DNA of 64,000 nucleotides from an uncultured Flavobacteriaceae bacterium (GTDB taxonomy: Bacteria > Bacteroidota > Bacteroidia > Flavobacteriales > Flavobacteriaceae). Position numbers and translations under genes: made by a program. This document shows, piece by piece, positions 1 through 8,877 of the stretch. The stretch spans positions 1 through 64,000 of the forward strand of contig CANLWB010000015.1 in assembly GCA_947494695.1 (NCBI GenBank), in the 5' to 3' direction. Positions within the stretch are counted from its first letter, which is position 1. Each line of letters begins with the position of its first letter. Under the pieces are notes generated by a model. The model had not been told where the DNA came from and searched no databases. It saw only the letters and a list, made by a program, of their open reading frames with translations.

Positions 1-77
1 TGATACTTGATACTTGATACTTGATACTTGATACTTGATACTTGATACTTGATACTTGATACTTGATACTTGATACT
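1..77. repeat. Tandem heptamer repeat, 11 copies of TGATACT
   Basis: Eleven exact copies of the 7-bp unit TGATACT run from the left edge of the window to position 77; the array may extend further left. It lies directly upstream of folD. Read on the other strand the unit is AGTATCA, which matches the AGTRTYN heptads at 14406-14454 and 47457-47528. No coding function is apparent. Confidence 0.95.
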
Positions 78-133
78 AGAAGTTTATAACCATTAATTCA
101 ATAACCAATAACCAAAGAACTAAATCCATAGTA

Positions 134-1012
134 ATGACAATCTTAGACGGAAAAAAAATTAGTAATGATATTAAAGATGAAATCGCAGTTGAAGTAAAAA
201 AAATAAAAGATAAGGGAGGGAAAGTGCCTCACCTTGCTGCGGTTATCGTTGGAAATGATGGCGCTAGTTTAACATACGTCGGGAGTAAAGTAAAAGCTTG
301 CGAACGTGTTGGTTTTGAGTCTACTCTAGTTCAAATGTCTAATACAACGAGTGAGATTGAACTATTGGAAAAAATTAAAGAACTTAATGAAAATGACGAT
401 ATAGACGGTTTTATAATTCAATTACCCTTACCTCCTCAAATTAATGAACAAAAGGTATTATTAGCGGTACATCCAGATAAGGACGTTGATGGCTTTCATC
501 CAGCTAATTTTGGGAAAATGGCTTTAGATATGTCTACGTTCATACCAGCAACTCCATTTGGTATTTTAGAATTGCTCGATCGTTATAATGTAGAAACTAA
601 AGGAAAACATACCGTTGTTATTGGTCGTTCGCATATTGTAGGTAGACCCATGAGTATTTTAATGGGGCGTAAGGGGTTTCCCGGTAATTCTACGGTTACA
701 TTGACGCATAGTCATACCAAAAATATTACTCAAATAACGTCGCAGGCAGATATTATTATTTCGGCATTAGGAGTACCAAATTTCTTAAAAGCCGAAATGG
801 TTAAAGATGACGCCGTTATAATAGACGTGGGTATTACCCGTGTTACGGATGAATCTAGGCCAAGAGGGTATCGAATTGTTGGAGACGTAGACTTTGATAA
901 TGTGAGTAAAAAGGCTAGTTTTATTACACCCGTGCCCGGAGGCGTTGGACCTATGACTATCGCTATGCTTCTTAAAAATACCTTACTTGCAAGAGAAAGG
1001 CATAACGCATAA
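134..1012 (+). CDS. folD: Bifunctional methylenetetrahydrofolate dehydrogenase / methenyltetrahydrofolate cyclohydrolase FolD
   Basis: FolD interconverts 5,10-methylene-, 5,10-methenyl- and 10-formyl-tetrahydrofolate in the cytoplasm, feeding purine synthesis and formyl-Met-tRNA. The 292-residue protein has the full family length. The catalytic Tyr48-x3-Lys52 pair (TYVGSK), the QLPLP motif at 96-100, DVDGFHP near 118-124, the nucleotide-binding GRSHIVGRP at 164-172 and the PGGVGPMT signature at 268-275 are all intact. The start is an ATG 57 nt after the heptamer array. A strong hairpin terminator follows at 1043-1086, so the gene is probably a single unit. Confidence 0.97.
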   Translation: MTILDGKKISNDIKDEIAVEVKKIKDKGGKVPHLAAVIVGNDGASLTYVGSKVKACERVGFESTLVQMSNTTSEIELLEKIKELNENDDIDGFIIQLPLPPQINEQKVLLAVHPDKDVDGFHPANFGKMALDMSTFIPATPFGILELLDRYNVETKGKHTVVIGRSHIVGRPMSILMGRKGFPGNSTVTLTHSHTKNITQITSQADIIISALGVPNFLKAEMVKDDAVIIDVGITRVTDESRPRGYRIVGDVDFDNVSKKASFITPVPGGVGPMTIAMLLKNTLLARERHNA

Positions 1013-1042
1013 CATACTTTTTAGTTTTTAAAGACCTAATAA

Positions 1043-1086
1043 AGAAAGCTATCTATGAAATCTAAGGATTTTATAGATAGCTTTCT
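1043..1086 (+). terminator. Hairpin terminator after folD
   Basis: A 14-bp perfect stem (AGAAAGCTATCTAT at 1043-1056 with its complement at 1073-1086) encloses a further AAATC/GATTT stem. There is only a short T-rich tail, so it may act mainly as a transcript-end hairpin. Confidence 0.7.
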
Positions 1087-1224
1087 AGTAAGTATCTCTT
1101 AATTTAATTAGAAAAATTGAGTCGAATTTTTCTATGAAATTGAATTAAAAGGAATAAGCCTATATGTTCTTAAAGAATTATTGTTATATTGTCCTACACA
1201 TTGTATGTAAAAACCTATGTGATT

Positions 1225-3084
1225 ATGGCAATAAATATCAAAAGACATCAGGTTCATTTTCATCCAGATCCTAAAAGAGTTATTGTTAGATTCTTCATGC
1301 CTGGCGGGGAAGAGCGTGCTAAAAAGATTATTAGACGAGTTATTACAATGCCTCATGAAGCTGCTTTACAGGTCTTAAATCAGACACTAAGGGATTTTAG
1401 TAATCGTCATAGAAATATAACCCGAATTCTTCAAAAACACTATGATCGAGTAGAAGGGCTATTTCCAGGTTTAGGGATTGATAAACGGAATATCCCTAAC
1501 GAAATAAAATTGTTAATTGGTGCATATTTTACGCATGAGTATTCGATAGAGTCGGCTGCATTTTTTAACCCGTCAATGGTAGAAGATCCAGACCAGTCCC
1601 ATTTAGAGAAAGGTCAAAAGCGCGTTATTGTTAGTTTTAGAGCTACCGGAGAAGGGCATGTTTCATCTATTGGTTTTAGAGGAGCGATTTTAGATAAAAA
1701 CAACGATCTGGAGTTTAACCCCGTGAGTAAACTTGTAGATATTGCAGAAACCATTCAATTACATGAATATAAAAAAGAGGACTTCATACATAAGTTAAAA
1801 GATATGAAGTTCGATGATACAGAAGTGGTTGAAAAGGTTATTGGACATTTGAATGATATCTTCCTCTTTAGAGAATTAATTAAAAATATAACCGATTTTG
1901 AAAATAACCATGAAGTAACTGTTGAAGGGAATAAAGTACTTCAGGCGATTAAGCTTATTGCAAATGCTCAATATAAAATTAGTTTTTCGCTTGATACAGC
2001 GATAAGCGAACGTGTTATTTTTCCGGTAACGGATGCCGAGAGTAATGGTATTGAAGATGCTAGATTTGTGAAGTTTACTGAAGAAAACGGTGATATAAAA
2101 TATTATGCAACGTATACAGCATATAACGGTTCTGTTATTATGCCTCAGCTTATAGAGACCACCGATTTTTATACATTCACAGTAATGCCTATTTATGGCA
2201 AGCATGCCCAAAATAAAGGAATGGCCGTATTTCCAAGAAAGGTGAATGGTAGGTATGCTATGTTATCCAGACAGGACGGTGAAAATAATTATCTCATGTA
2301 TAGTGACCAGATCAATATTTGGGATGAAGACCCCGTTTTGCTTCAGGAACCCCAGTACCCATGGGAGTTCGTACAACTAGGGAATTCCGGATCGGCCATA
2401 GAAACAAGTAGAGGTTGGTTAGTAATTACACATGGCGTAGGAGCAATCCGTAAATATGTTTTAGGCGCTATTCTATTAGATATAAATGATCCCAGTAAAG
2501 TTATAGCGCAACTTGATAATCCATTATTAATAGCCAATGAGAAAGAACGAGAGGGGTATGTGCCTAATGTTGTTTATTCATGTGGTTCCATTGTAAGTAA
2601 TGGTGAGATCATCATTCCATATGCCATGAGTGATACAAGCAGTGGCTTTGCTAGTGTATCTCTAAATGAGGTGTTTGAAAATATGATTTATAACGAAGGA
2701 AGCAAGAACGGTGAGCCATTAGATAGAGTCAAACGCATATTACTGGTAGATGATGATGAGGTGAATCTTACCATGGTTAGTCAGATGCTTATCGAGGATG
2801 GATATTTAGTTGATGAAGCTTCAGACGGTATTCAGGCTTTGGTTGCTATTGGGAAAAATACTTATGATTTGATCTTATCAGATATTGAAATGCCAAATTT
2901 TAATGGTTACCAATTACTCGAATTTATTAAAAAGGAATCTATAAAAATACCCGTTGTGTTTTTAAGTTCCCACAGTAGTGAAGCCGATGAGATTAAAGGT
3001 TTGGAATTAGGTGCAGCTGAATACCTACCTAAACCAGTACAGAAGGACTTGTTAAAATTAAGGTTGAAGAATATTTTTAAGTAA
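1225..3084 (+). CDS. GH130-family glycosidase/phosphorylase fused to a C-terminal response-regulator receiver domain
   Basis: Residues about 60-470 look like glycoside hydrolase family 130 (mannoside phosphorylases and beta-mannosidases). Visible marks are a GIEDAR motif typical of the family's active site, a GNSGSAIET stretch followed by GWLVITHG, and the late LGAILLDINDP strand. Residues about 503-619 are a CheY-like receiver with the acidic DDDE cluster, a phospho-acceptor Asp near 553 in LSDIEMPNFNG, SSHSS, and the PKP lysine. The open frame could begin at a TTG 36 nt earlier, but the ATG at 1225 (MAINIKRHQ) is preferred. It is convergent with the glycosyltransferase at 3256-5502, suggesting a shared mannose-type glycan pathway (inference). 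There is no signal peptide, so it should be cytoplasmic. Domain calls are confident; the substrate is not known. Confidence 0.85.
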   Translation: MAINIKRHQVHFHPDPKRVIVRFFMPGGEERAKKIIRRVITMPHEAALQVLNQTLRDFSNRHRNITRILQKHYDRVEGLFPGLGIDKRNIPNEIKLLIGAYFTHEYSIESAAFFNPSMVEDPDQSHLEKGQKRVIVSFRATGEGHVSSIGFRGAILDKNNDLEFNPVSKLVDIAETIQLHEYKKEDFIHKLKDMKFDDTEVVEKVIGHLNDIFLFRELIKNITDFENNHEVTVEGNKVLQAIKLIANAQYKISFSLDTAISERVIFPVTDAESNGIEDARFVKFTEENGDIKYYATYTAYNGSVIMPQLIETTDFYTFTVMPIYGKHAQNKGMAVFPRKVNGRYAMLSRQDGENNYLMYSDQINIWDEDPVLLQEPQYPWEFVQLGNSGSAIETSRGWLVITHGVGAIRKYVLGAILLDINDPSKVIAQLDNPLLIANEKEREGYVPNVVYSCGSIVSNGEIIIPYAMSDTSSGFASVSLNEVFENMIYNEGSKNGEPLDRVKRILLVDDDEVNLTMVSQMLIEDGYLVDEASDGIQALVAIGKNTYDLILSDIEMPNFNGYQLLEFIKKESIKIPVVFLSSHSSEADEIKGLELGAAEYLPKPVQKDLLKLRLKNIFK

Positions 3085-3131
3085 ACAACTCCTTTGGGAG
3101 TTGCTATGTTTATAATTAATTTGTCTAAATG

Positions 3132-3165
3132 AATTAAGGCGGGGTATACCCGCCTTAATTTTTTT
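3132..3165 (+). terminator. Intrinsic terminator after the GH130-receiver gene
   Basis: AATTAAGGCGGG at 3132-3143 pairs perfectly with 3149-3160 across GTATA and is followed by a T run. A smaller hairpin (ACTCC/GGAGT) lies just after the stop codon. Confidence 0.9.
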
Positions 3166-3255
3166 AATCCTAAATAACACAATTTTTAAGGAATGACCTA
3201 TAAGGTATGTATTCAACCTGTTTCTGTTTTATGTTTTGTGTTTTAGCTGTTGATT

Positions 3256-5502
3256 TTAACTAAGAACGACTTTATCTTCTATGGTTTCACTCTTAGAACT
3301 TCTTAGTTTTTGCTCACTTTCCCAAACTGTTAGATATGATAATAAATAAGAAATTGTGCTTTCCGCACCCTGATTTCGGTTCATGCTTAACGCTTCTAAA
3401 CCATCACAACAGCCTTTAGATTCTTCATCATAAAGTGGAATAAACAGATCGTTATTACCTGTAAACCAGCTATGCGCTATGCGCATTTTTTGATGATATA
3501 CTTTATCTTGGGTGATTTCAAAAGCTTTGCTGTACATCATGGTCATGGCCATTGCATTAAGAGGTTGCTGCCCTTTCGCAGGCCTTTCTTTTCCTTTATA
3601 ATACCAGGTGTTACCTACAAGGCTAATTCTGTTGTTTTTAAAAGTTTGTCGATCAAGAAAATCTGTACTTTCACTCGCAACATCGTAAATGTTCTTATCC
3701 TTTATAAAATCATATGCATGCCATAATGCCAATGGTATAATAGCATTATCGTAGCATAAAAGAGGTTCAAACCATTTCCAATCCCCATCACATTCATCTT
3801 TGTATTGATTTAGTAATTTCGAAGTGAGTTTATTCATTAAATGCATCACATGTTCGTTGTCTGGGTATCGCTTAAGAAAATAGCATAAACCTATAATAAT
3901 ATTTGCAATAGCTCTAATCGATTCAATCTGCTCAAAATGAGAGTAAGATTTAAAAAATAAGTCTTTAGCAAATTGAAAATGACTATCATTTGGAGCAAGC
4001 TTAATAAGGTAACCCATAGCCCAAATAGTTCTTCCGAAGGAATCTTCAGAGCCTCTTTCATCTAAAAATTTCTTTTCATAGCTCATGTCGTTATGGAAGA
4101 AACCATCCTCCATTTGCATTAGTTTTATATATCTTAGATAGGTGTCTGCTAAAGTGATTGAATTTTTATCAATACCCAGTTCGTAAGCCATAAGCACTAA
4201 CAGAAGTGCTCTGGAGTTATCATCCAGACAATAGCCTTCTTTATAATCGGGCACCGAATAGTTGGCATGTTCTAAAATACCCATATCGTCTGTTAGTCGT
4301 TTTATGTGATCCATATTGAAGGTTGGTAAAGTAAGTAAGCTTTCATCGAAACCGACTGGCGAGTTACCATTAACTTTGCTAAGTAAGGAATGATACTGCA
4401 TTCCAATTTTGTCCCAATACATATTTTTGGCGTACTTAAAAGCTACATCTTTTATGTTGGCAATTTTTTCGGGATGACTCAACAGGTCACATAAGGTATT
4501 AGCGAGGTCATTACTATTGCCAAAAGCAAAGGTTTTTCCCCGTCCGTCTGCAAGTAGTTCTTTGGCATGCCAAAACGGCGTGGAAACAATACAGGCTCCA
4601 GCTCCAAGAGCATAACATATGGTGCCACTGGTTATTTGGGCTTCATTTAAATAAGGGGTTATGTATATTTCAGACTCGGTTAAAAATGCTTTTATCTCTT
4701 CTTCTTCATAAAAACCATCTTCAAAAATCACATGATTCTCAACATGGTTTGTTTTGGCCAGGTTTTTAAGATAATCGCGGTATTCTTCACCGGAATGTTT
4801 TTTAACATTTGGGTGTGTTTGTCCTAGTATGGCGTAGATGACGTCGGGATGTTCCTTGATGACTTTTGGAAGTGCATTAATAACCGTTTCTATGCCCTTA
4901 CTGCGGCCCAGGAAACCAAAAGTACTCAGAACCTTTTTTCCAGTGTAGTTGAATTTTTTTTGAGTGGATTTAATCGTTGAGAAATCTGGGACACCATGTT
5001 GAATACAGGCTATTTTTTGTAAAGGTACTTCGTAAATTGTTGTTAAAAAATCAATGGCAAGACTACTCATAACCACCAGTTTTTGAGATAAATACCCAAT
5101 TTTTTTCAAGATATGTTTTTCGTGGTAACTGGGAGTTTGTAGTATGGTATGGAGGGTCGTAATGACAGGAATGTTTAATTGCTGTAATAATTTCAATACC
5201 AGAATACCACTTTCACCTCCAAAAATACCGAACTCGTGTTGCAAAATGCAAACGTCTGCATTGCTATGGTTTATAAAATCCGCTGCTTTGGCGTAATCAT
5301 TAGGTTCTTGTTGTTTTATCGTGTGTTTAACTATCTCGGGGTATTTATATTCCTGTTCATTGTCGTTCATGGCTACCACGAATACCTCGTTTTCAGTGTC
5401 ATTTTTGTCGTTAGTAGCAAGAATAGAATGAGCCAGGTTGGTAGTAAACGTCGCAATACCGCAACGCCTGGGCATAAAATTGCCAAGAATAATAATTCTC
5501 AT
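3256..5502 (-). CDS. Family 4 glycosyltransferase with a large C-terminal helical domain
   Basis: The N-terminal half (about 1-380) is a GT-B fold GT4-type transferase: it opens with a Rossmann strand and the FMPRRCGIATFT motif, and carries the donor-site region ESEIYITPYLNEAQITSGT followed by a glycine-rich helix (YALGAGACIVSTPF). Residues about 395-735 form a second domain rich in Trp, Tyr and acidic residues, resembling alpha/alpha-barrel (six-hairpin) modules; its role is not known. No signal peptide or membrane span is seen, so it should be cytoplasmic. It is convergent with the GH130-receiver fusion, and the pair probably makes or recycles a mannose-containing oligosaccharide or glycoconjugate (inference). 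At 748 residues it is about twice the length of a plain GT4 enzyme because of the extra domain. Confidence 0.85.
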   Translation of the reverse strand: MRIIILGNFMPRRCGIATFTTNLAHSILATNDKNDTENEVFVVAMNDNEQEYKYPEIVKHTIKQQEPNDYAKAADFINHSNADVCILQHEFGIFGGESGILVLKLLQQLNIPVITTLHTILQTPSYHEKHILKKIGYLSQKLVVMSSLAIDFLTTIYEVPLQKIACIQHGVPDFSTIKSTQKKFNYTGKKVLSTFGFLGRSKGIETVINALPKVIKEHPDVIYAILGQTHPNVKKHSGEEYRDYLKNLAKTNHVENHVIFEDGFYEEEEIKAFLTESEIYITPYLNEAQITSGTICYALGAGACIVSTPFWHAKELLADGRGKTFAFGNSNDLANTLCDLLSHPEKIANIKDVAFKYAKNMYWDKIGMQYHSLLSKVNGNSPVGFDESLLTLPTFNMDHIKRLTDDMGILEHANYSVPDYKEGYCLDDNSRALLLVLMAYELGIDKNSITLADTYLRYIKLMQMEDGFFHNDMSYEKKFLDERGSEDSFGRTIWAMGYLIKLAPNDSHFQFAKDLFFKSYSHFEQIESIRAIANIIIGLCYFLKRYPDNEHVMHLMNKLTSKLLNQYKDECDGDWKWFEPLLCYDNAIIPLALWHAYDFIKDKNIYDVASESTDFLDRQTFKNNRISLVGNTWYYKGKERPAKGQQPLNAMAMTMMYSKAFEITQDKVYHQKMRIAHSWFTGNNDLFIPLYDEESKGCCDGLEALSMNRNQGAESTISYLLSYLTVWESEQKLRSSKSETIEDKVVLS

Positions 5503-5822
5503 GTCTTTGTCTTTAGGTGTTAAAAACTATTTATTTGTAATAAAACACTTCGTAATTTGTAGTAAAAGTATGATAATATAATAAAAATAAAATTGATTTT
5601 TCGTGATTTTCTGACAATTTAACTGGTAAATGTTGGCATTTAGGGTATGAAAAAGTACTTATAATGAGTGGTTTATCAGGTTTTAGTGTGGTTTTCGAAC
5701 AAAGAAAAGGGCAAGTAAAATGATTGTATAAAAGCTTATAATTCTTAGGGCAACAGTTCGAAGTGTCAGGAAAATGAATCTAAGTAAGCACTAGCAAAGC
5801 TTTTCTTTAATTAGAAGCGTTG
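5503..5822. other. Intergenic region, 320 bp
   Basis: No gene is seen. The part next to 5502 should hold the promoter of the glycosyltransferase, but I find no clear TAnnTTTG box in the right orientation. Confidence 0.5.
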
Positions 5823-6254
5823 TTAATATTTAGCAAATAATTTATCTAAATCCTTAAAAGCTTTAAACTCTAAGGCATTACCTGAAGGGTCTTTAAAGAA
5901 CATGGTGGCTTGCTCACCCGGTTGTCCATGAAATCGAATATAAGGGGCAATAATAAAATCAATGGCTTTCTCTTTTAAGCTTTTAGCGAAGGTATGGAAG
6001 TCTTCCCATGGCAGTACGATTCCAAAATGAGGTACAGGCACATCTTTACCATCTACAGGATTAATATGCTGTTCTAAGGTTTCTTCTTTGGGTTTATAAT
6101 GAATAACCAATTGATGTCCAAAGAAGTTAAAATCTACCCAATGGTCACTATGTCTACCTTCTTCACAACCCAAAACATCTCTGTAAAAACGTCTACATGC
6201 TGTGAGATTATAAACAGGTATGGCCAAGTGAAAGGGAGATAACGAATTCGACAT
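5823..6254 (-). CDS. VOC-superfamily (glyoxalase/dioxygenase-like) protein
   Basis: A 143-residue protein with one pair of VOC beta-alpha-beta modules. The opening [22 protein letters not shown] holds the first metal-ligand His, HFGIVLPW the second, and the end [15 protein letters not shown] supplies the usual terminal Glu. The family includes glyoxalases, extradiol dioxygenases and fosfomycin-resistance enzymes; this one resembles the uncharacterised dioxygenase-like subgroup, and no substrate can be assigned. It lies 10 bp after rluF on the same strand and is probably co-transcribed with it. Confidence 0.85.
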   Translation of the reverse strand: MSNSLSPFHLAIPVYNLTACRRFYRDVLGCEEGRHSDHWVDFNFFGHQLVIHYKPKEETLEQHINPVDGKDVPVPHFGIVLPWEDFHTFAKSLKEKAIDFIIAPYIRFHGQPGEQATMFFKDPSGNALEFKAFKDLDKLFAKY

Positions 6255-6264
6255 AGGTTAATAA

Positions 6265-7026
6265 TTAACGTTTTAAGTTTCCATCCGAAGGTTTTCTATA
6301 TGCTTTAGAAGAGTCACTAACCAAACGATTCAGTTCACTTAGTTCTTCCTTAGTTAGTTCCCGGTACTGACCAACAGCGGTATCCATCTTAATATTCATG
6401 ATTCTAACTCGTTTTAGTGTTTGTACCTCGTAGTTTAGATACTCGCACATACGACGAATTTGTCTGTTTAGTCCTTGAGTTAAGATTATTCTAAATTGGT
6501 AAGTACTTAGTTTTTCAACTTTACATTTTTTGGTGACCTGGTTTAATTCTGCCAGAGGGATTCCTCCCGCCATACGCTCTATAAATGTTTGAGATATAGG
6601 CTTGTCCACAGTGACGATATATTCTTTTTCATGATTATTACTGGCCCTAAGAATCTTATTTACAATATCGCCGTCATCGGTTAAAAGAATGAGTCCTTCA
6701 CTGGGTTTATCTAACCTGCCAATGGGAAAGATACGTTTTGGATAGTTTATGAAGTCAATAATATTGTCTTTTTCAACCGAGGTATCTGTTGTACAAACAA
6801 TTCCAACTGGTTTATTAAACGCAATATAAACGAAGCTTTGCTTTTCATTTTTTATTTCTTCGCCATCAACATGGACCACGTCTCCCGGAGCAATTTTAGT
6901 ACCCATTTCGGGCACAGTTCCATTTATGGTTACACGTCCAGCCTCAATGAGTTTATCTGCTTCACGTCGAGAACAATATCCAACTTCGCTCAGGTATTTA
7001 TTAATGCGTTTTAATTGTACTTCCAT
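6265..7026 (-). CDS. rluF: 23S rRNA pseudouridine synthase, RluF type
   Basis: The protein has an N-terminal S4 RNA-binding domain (about 6-60) followed by an RsuA/RluB/E/F-type pseudouridine synthase fold. The catalytic aspartate is Asp106 in GRLDKPSEGL. The later LTQGLNRQIRRMCEYL stretch is the conserved C-terminal RNA-contact motif of this family. RluF modifies U2604 of 23S rRNA in E. coli. The S4 start and overall pattern fit RluF better than RluB or RluE, but target assignment rests on similarity. A -7-like box (TACTTTTG, minus strand, 7031-7038) sits only 4 nt from the ATG, so a nearly leaderless transcript is possible in addition to read-through from the hydrolase gene. Confidence 0.88.
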   Translation of the reverse strand: MEVQLKRINKYLSEVGYCSRREADKLIEAGRVTINGTVPEMGTKIAPGDVVHVDGEEIKNEKQSFVYIAFNKPVGIVCTTDTSVEKDNIIDFINYPKRIFPIGRLDKPSEGLILLTDDGDIVNKILRASNNHEKEYIVTVDKPISQTFIERMAGGIPLAELNQVTKKCKVEKLSTYQFRIILTQGLNRQIRRMCEYLNYEVQTLKRVRIMNIKMDTAVGQYRELTKEELSELNRLVSDSSKAYRKPSDGNLKR

Positions 7027-7045
7027 ACTTCAAAAGTACAACATT

Positions 7046-7873
7046 TTATGCGTTTAAGAAGTCGATAACATAGTTGTGAACGGTATCGTTTTTTAAACGA
7101 TGTCCAAAACCTTCTGTTTTAATAAATTGAATCTTATCGTGTGCTTTTTTGAATTTTAGCCCATCTGTATATGGAACAACGCGATCCTTCTTATCGTGAA
7201 CCACTAGAAAATTAGCCTTGATGTCTTTTGAAAAGTTAGCCGCAGAAAAGTATTCGGGTAAATGATTAAATTCTTTTAATACATACTGCTTGATTCCTTG
7301 AGAGACCCTCTGGTTATAACCCATCATGGTTTCATATCTCTTAAATATATCGATAAAATCGGACGGGGCACCCAGGGATACTATGTTTTGTAAAGATTTT
7401 AGAAGTGTACCGTGTTGGGAAATGATAGATGAGGTTCCTCCAACGGAATGCCCTACAATTGTATTCACTTTAAACTTGTTCGCAACGACACGGATACATT
7501 GCGAATAAAGGATCGCATTGAAATACCTACCCCCCGAATTACCATGTGCCGGAGCATCTAAGGCAACAACTGAATAGTTTCTGGATGTTAGCGTTTCAAT
7601 AAGAGGCTTCCACCTATACGTGTTACTTTCCCAACCATGAACTAATAAAATCGTTTCTTTTGAACCTTTCCAATGATATGTCCGAATTGAAATGTTATTA
7701 TGATATATATCTTCCTGAATAGCGGAATTGAGGTATTCATTTTCGTCTTCCTTAAGTCTTCCTTTTTGAGGAGAAGAGAACAGGTTAATAGCTAATTTTG
7801 CCGCATATTGTGACGAAAAATAACTGGTTAGGTTTACACAGAAACCAATAATCTTGTAGATGCGTTCGTTCAT
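7046..7873 (-). CDS. Alpha/beta-hydrolase
   Basis: A 275-residue alpha/beta-hydrolase with the oxyanion strand LLVHGW near 77-82, the nucleophile elbow GHSVGG with Ser143, a late acid in VVHDKKDRVVPY and the catalytic His in GFGHRLKND. Substrate is unknown. A longer reading frame begins 45 nt upstream, but the ATG at 7873 overlaps the TGA of the cupin gene as ATGA, the normal translational-coupling arrangement, so I use that start. It is followed 19 bp later by rluF. Probably cytoplasmic. Confidence 0.88.
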   Translation of the reverse strand: MNERIYKIIGFCVNLTSYFSSQYAAKLAINLFSSPQKGRLKEDENEYLNSAIQEDIYHNNISIRTYHWKGSKETILLVHGWESNTYRWKPLIETLTSRNYSVVALDAPAHGNSGGRYFNAILYSQCIRVVANKFKVNTIVGHSVGGTSSIISQHGTLLKSLQNIVSLGAPSDFIDIFKRYETMMGYNQRVSQGIKQYVLKEFNHLPEYFSAANFSKDIKANFLVVHDKKDRVVPYTDGLKFKKAHDKIQFIKTEGFGHRLKNDTVHNYVIDFLNA

Positions 7874-8241
7874 TCTGTTTCTCGGTTTACCAGGTCTACT
7901 GAAAATGCAGGAATACAAATAGCTAAATATTCACAGGTGTCTTGAAAAGGATTTGAGTATTGAACTCGGGTATTCTTTTCTATTCTTATCGATTGACCTG
8001 CCTCAAGAATGATGGTGTCTCCTTCTATAATAAATTGCTTTTTTCCTTTTATAATGAAGGTGAACTCATCGAATTTAGGAGTTTGAAAAGGTTCACTCCA
8101 ACCCGAAGGTGCCTTCATGTGTGCAATGCTAATTTCTGAGTTTCCATTTGAGGCATTTCCAAAATGTTCTTTTATTATTTTTCCATCTGTTGTGGGAACA
8201 ATAAAAGGACTGGTTTGAATGGTATATTTCTTTTGTATCAA
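7870..8241 (-). CDS. Small cupin-domain protein
   Basis: A single-domain cupin of 123 residues. The stretch from FDEFTFIIKGK onward has the shape of cupin motif 1, and the glycine-containing LEAGQSIRIEKNTRVQYSNP that of motif 2, but the usual metal-binding histidines are largely missing, so it may bind a ligand without metal catalysis. No ATG is available in frame upstream before a stop; the start is taken as the TTG at 8241. Its TGA overlaps the ATG of the downstream hydrolase, so the two are translationally coupled. Confidence 0.75.
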   Translation of the reverse strand: MIQKKYTIQTSPFIVPTTDGKIIKEHFGNASNGNSEISIAHMKAPSGWSEPFQTPKFDEFTFIIKGKKQFIIEGDTIILEAGQSIRIEKNTRVQYSNPFQDTCEYLAICIPAFSVDLVNRETE

Positions 8242-8275
8242 GCGCTTTGATTTTTGATGTATTTCAAGGACTTAC

Positions 8276-8839
8276 CTATTTGTGAGGGTTCCAGTTTAAA
8301 AAAAAGTATTTTATTTTGGCATTGTCAGGGATATGCATAGCCTCCAATTTAACATCCATATTAAATCTAAGGTTCGAAGGAAGTTCTTCCTTATCTATGA
8401 CGAAACTGGCATTTAATTCATTAACAGTAACGAGAACGGAATTAATTAGGTTACTTATTTTTGAAATTTTATAGGCCCCCGAAATGTCCTTAAACGTACT
8501 TAAAGTAGAAATACCTTTGTTGGTTTTATACCTAGGGTCTATAACTTGAATGCTTTGTATAACCGAGGTAGAGTCCAAAGTTTGTCTTGGAGTTAAAACT
8601 AAAAGCTTTTTTCCTCCCTTTTCAAATATTTCAAGATTGTTTTTACTACCCGAAAATGCCTCTCCACTGGTGAATTTTGCTAAGGAATCGCTAGCAAAAA
8701 TGAGCTTTAAATCCTTCACTTGAGTAGAGTCTGTTAAGAGTCCCAAGTGTTGTTTTCCTATTTCGAATGGATCTTGCTCTTTTTTACAACTAGAGAATAA
8801 AAGGCTAAGGATAGCAAGGCTTAAAAATGATTTATACAT
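8276..8839 (-). CDS. Predicted lipoprotein, function unknown
   Basis: A 187-residue protein with a lipoprotein signal: a short hydrophobic stretch ending in LLFSSC, with the modified cysteine at about residue 18, then KKEQ. The mature part is soluble, mixed alpha/beta, and I do not recognise a domain. It is likely periplasmic and lipid-anchored. It lies 36 bp after the HerA-like ATPase gene and 34 bp before the cupin gene on the same strand, so it may be part of a longer transcript. Confidence 0.75.
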   Translation of the reverse strand: MYKSFLSLAILSLLFSSCKKEQDPFEIGKQHLGLLTDSTQVKDLKLIFASDSLAKFTSGEAFSGSKNNLEIFEKGGKKLLVLTPRQTLDSTSVIQSIQVIDPRYKTNKGISTLSTFKDISGAYKISKISNLINSVLVTVNELNASFVIDKEELPSNLRFNMDVKLEAMHIPDNAKIKYFFLNWNPHK

Positions 8840-8877
8840 TATTTAAAATGATTTAAGGGTTGATTAGATTAATAGTT

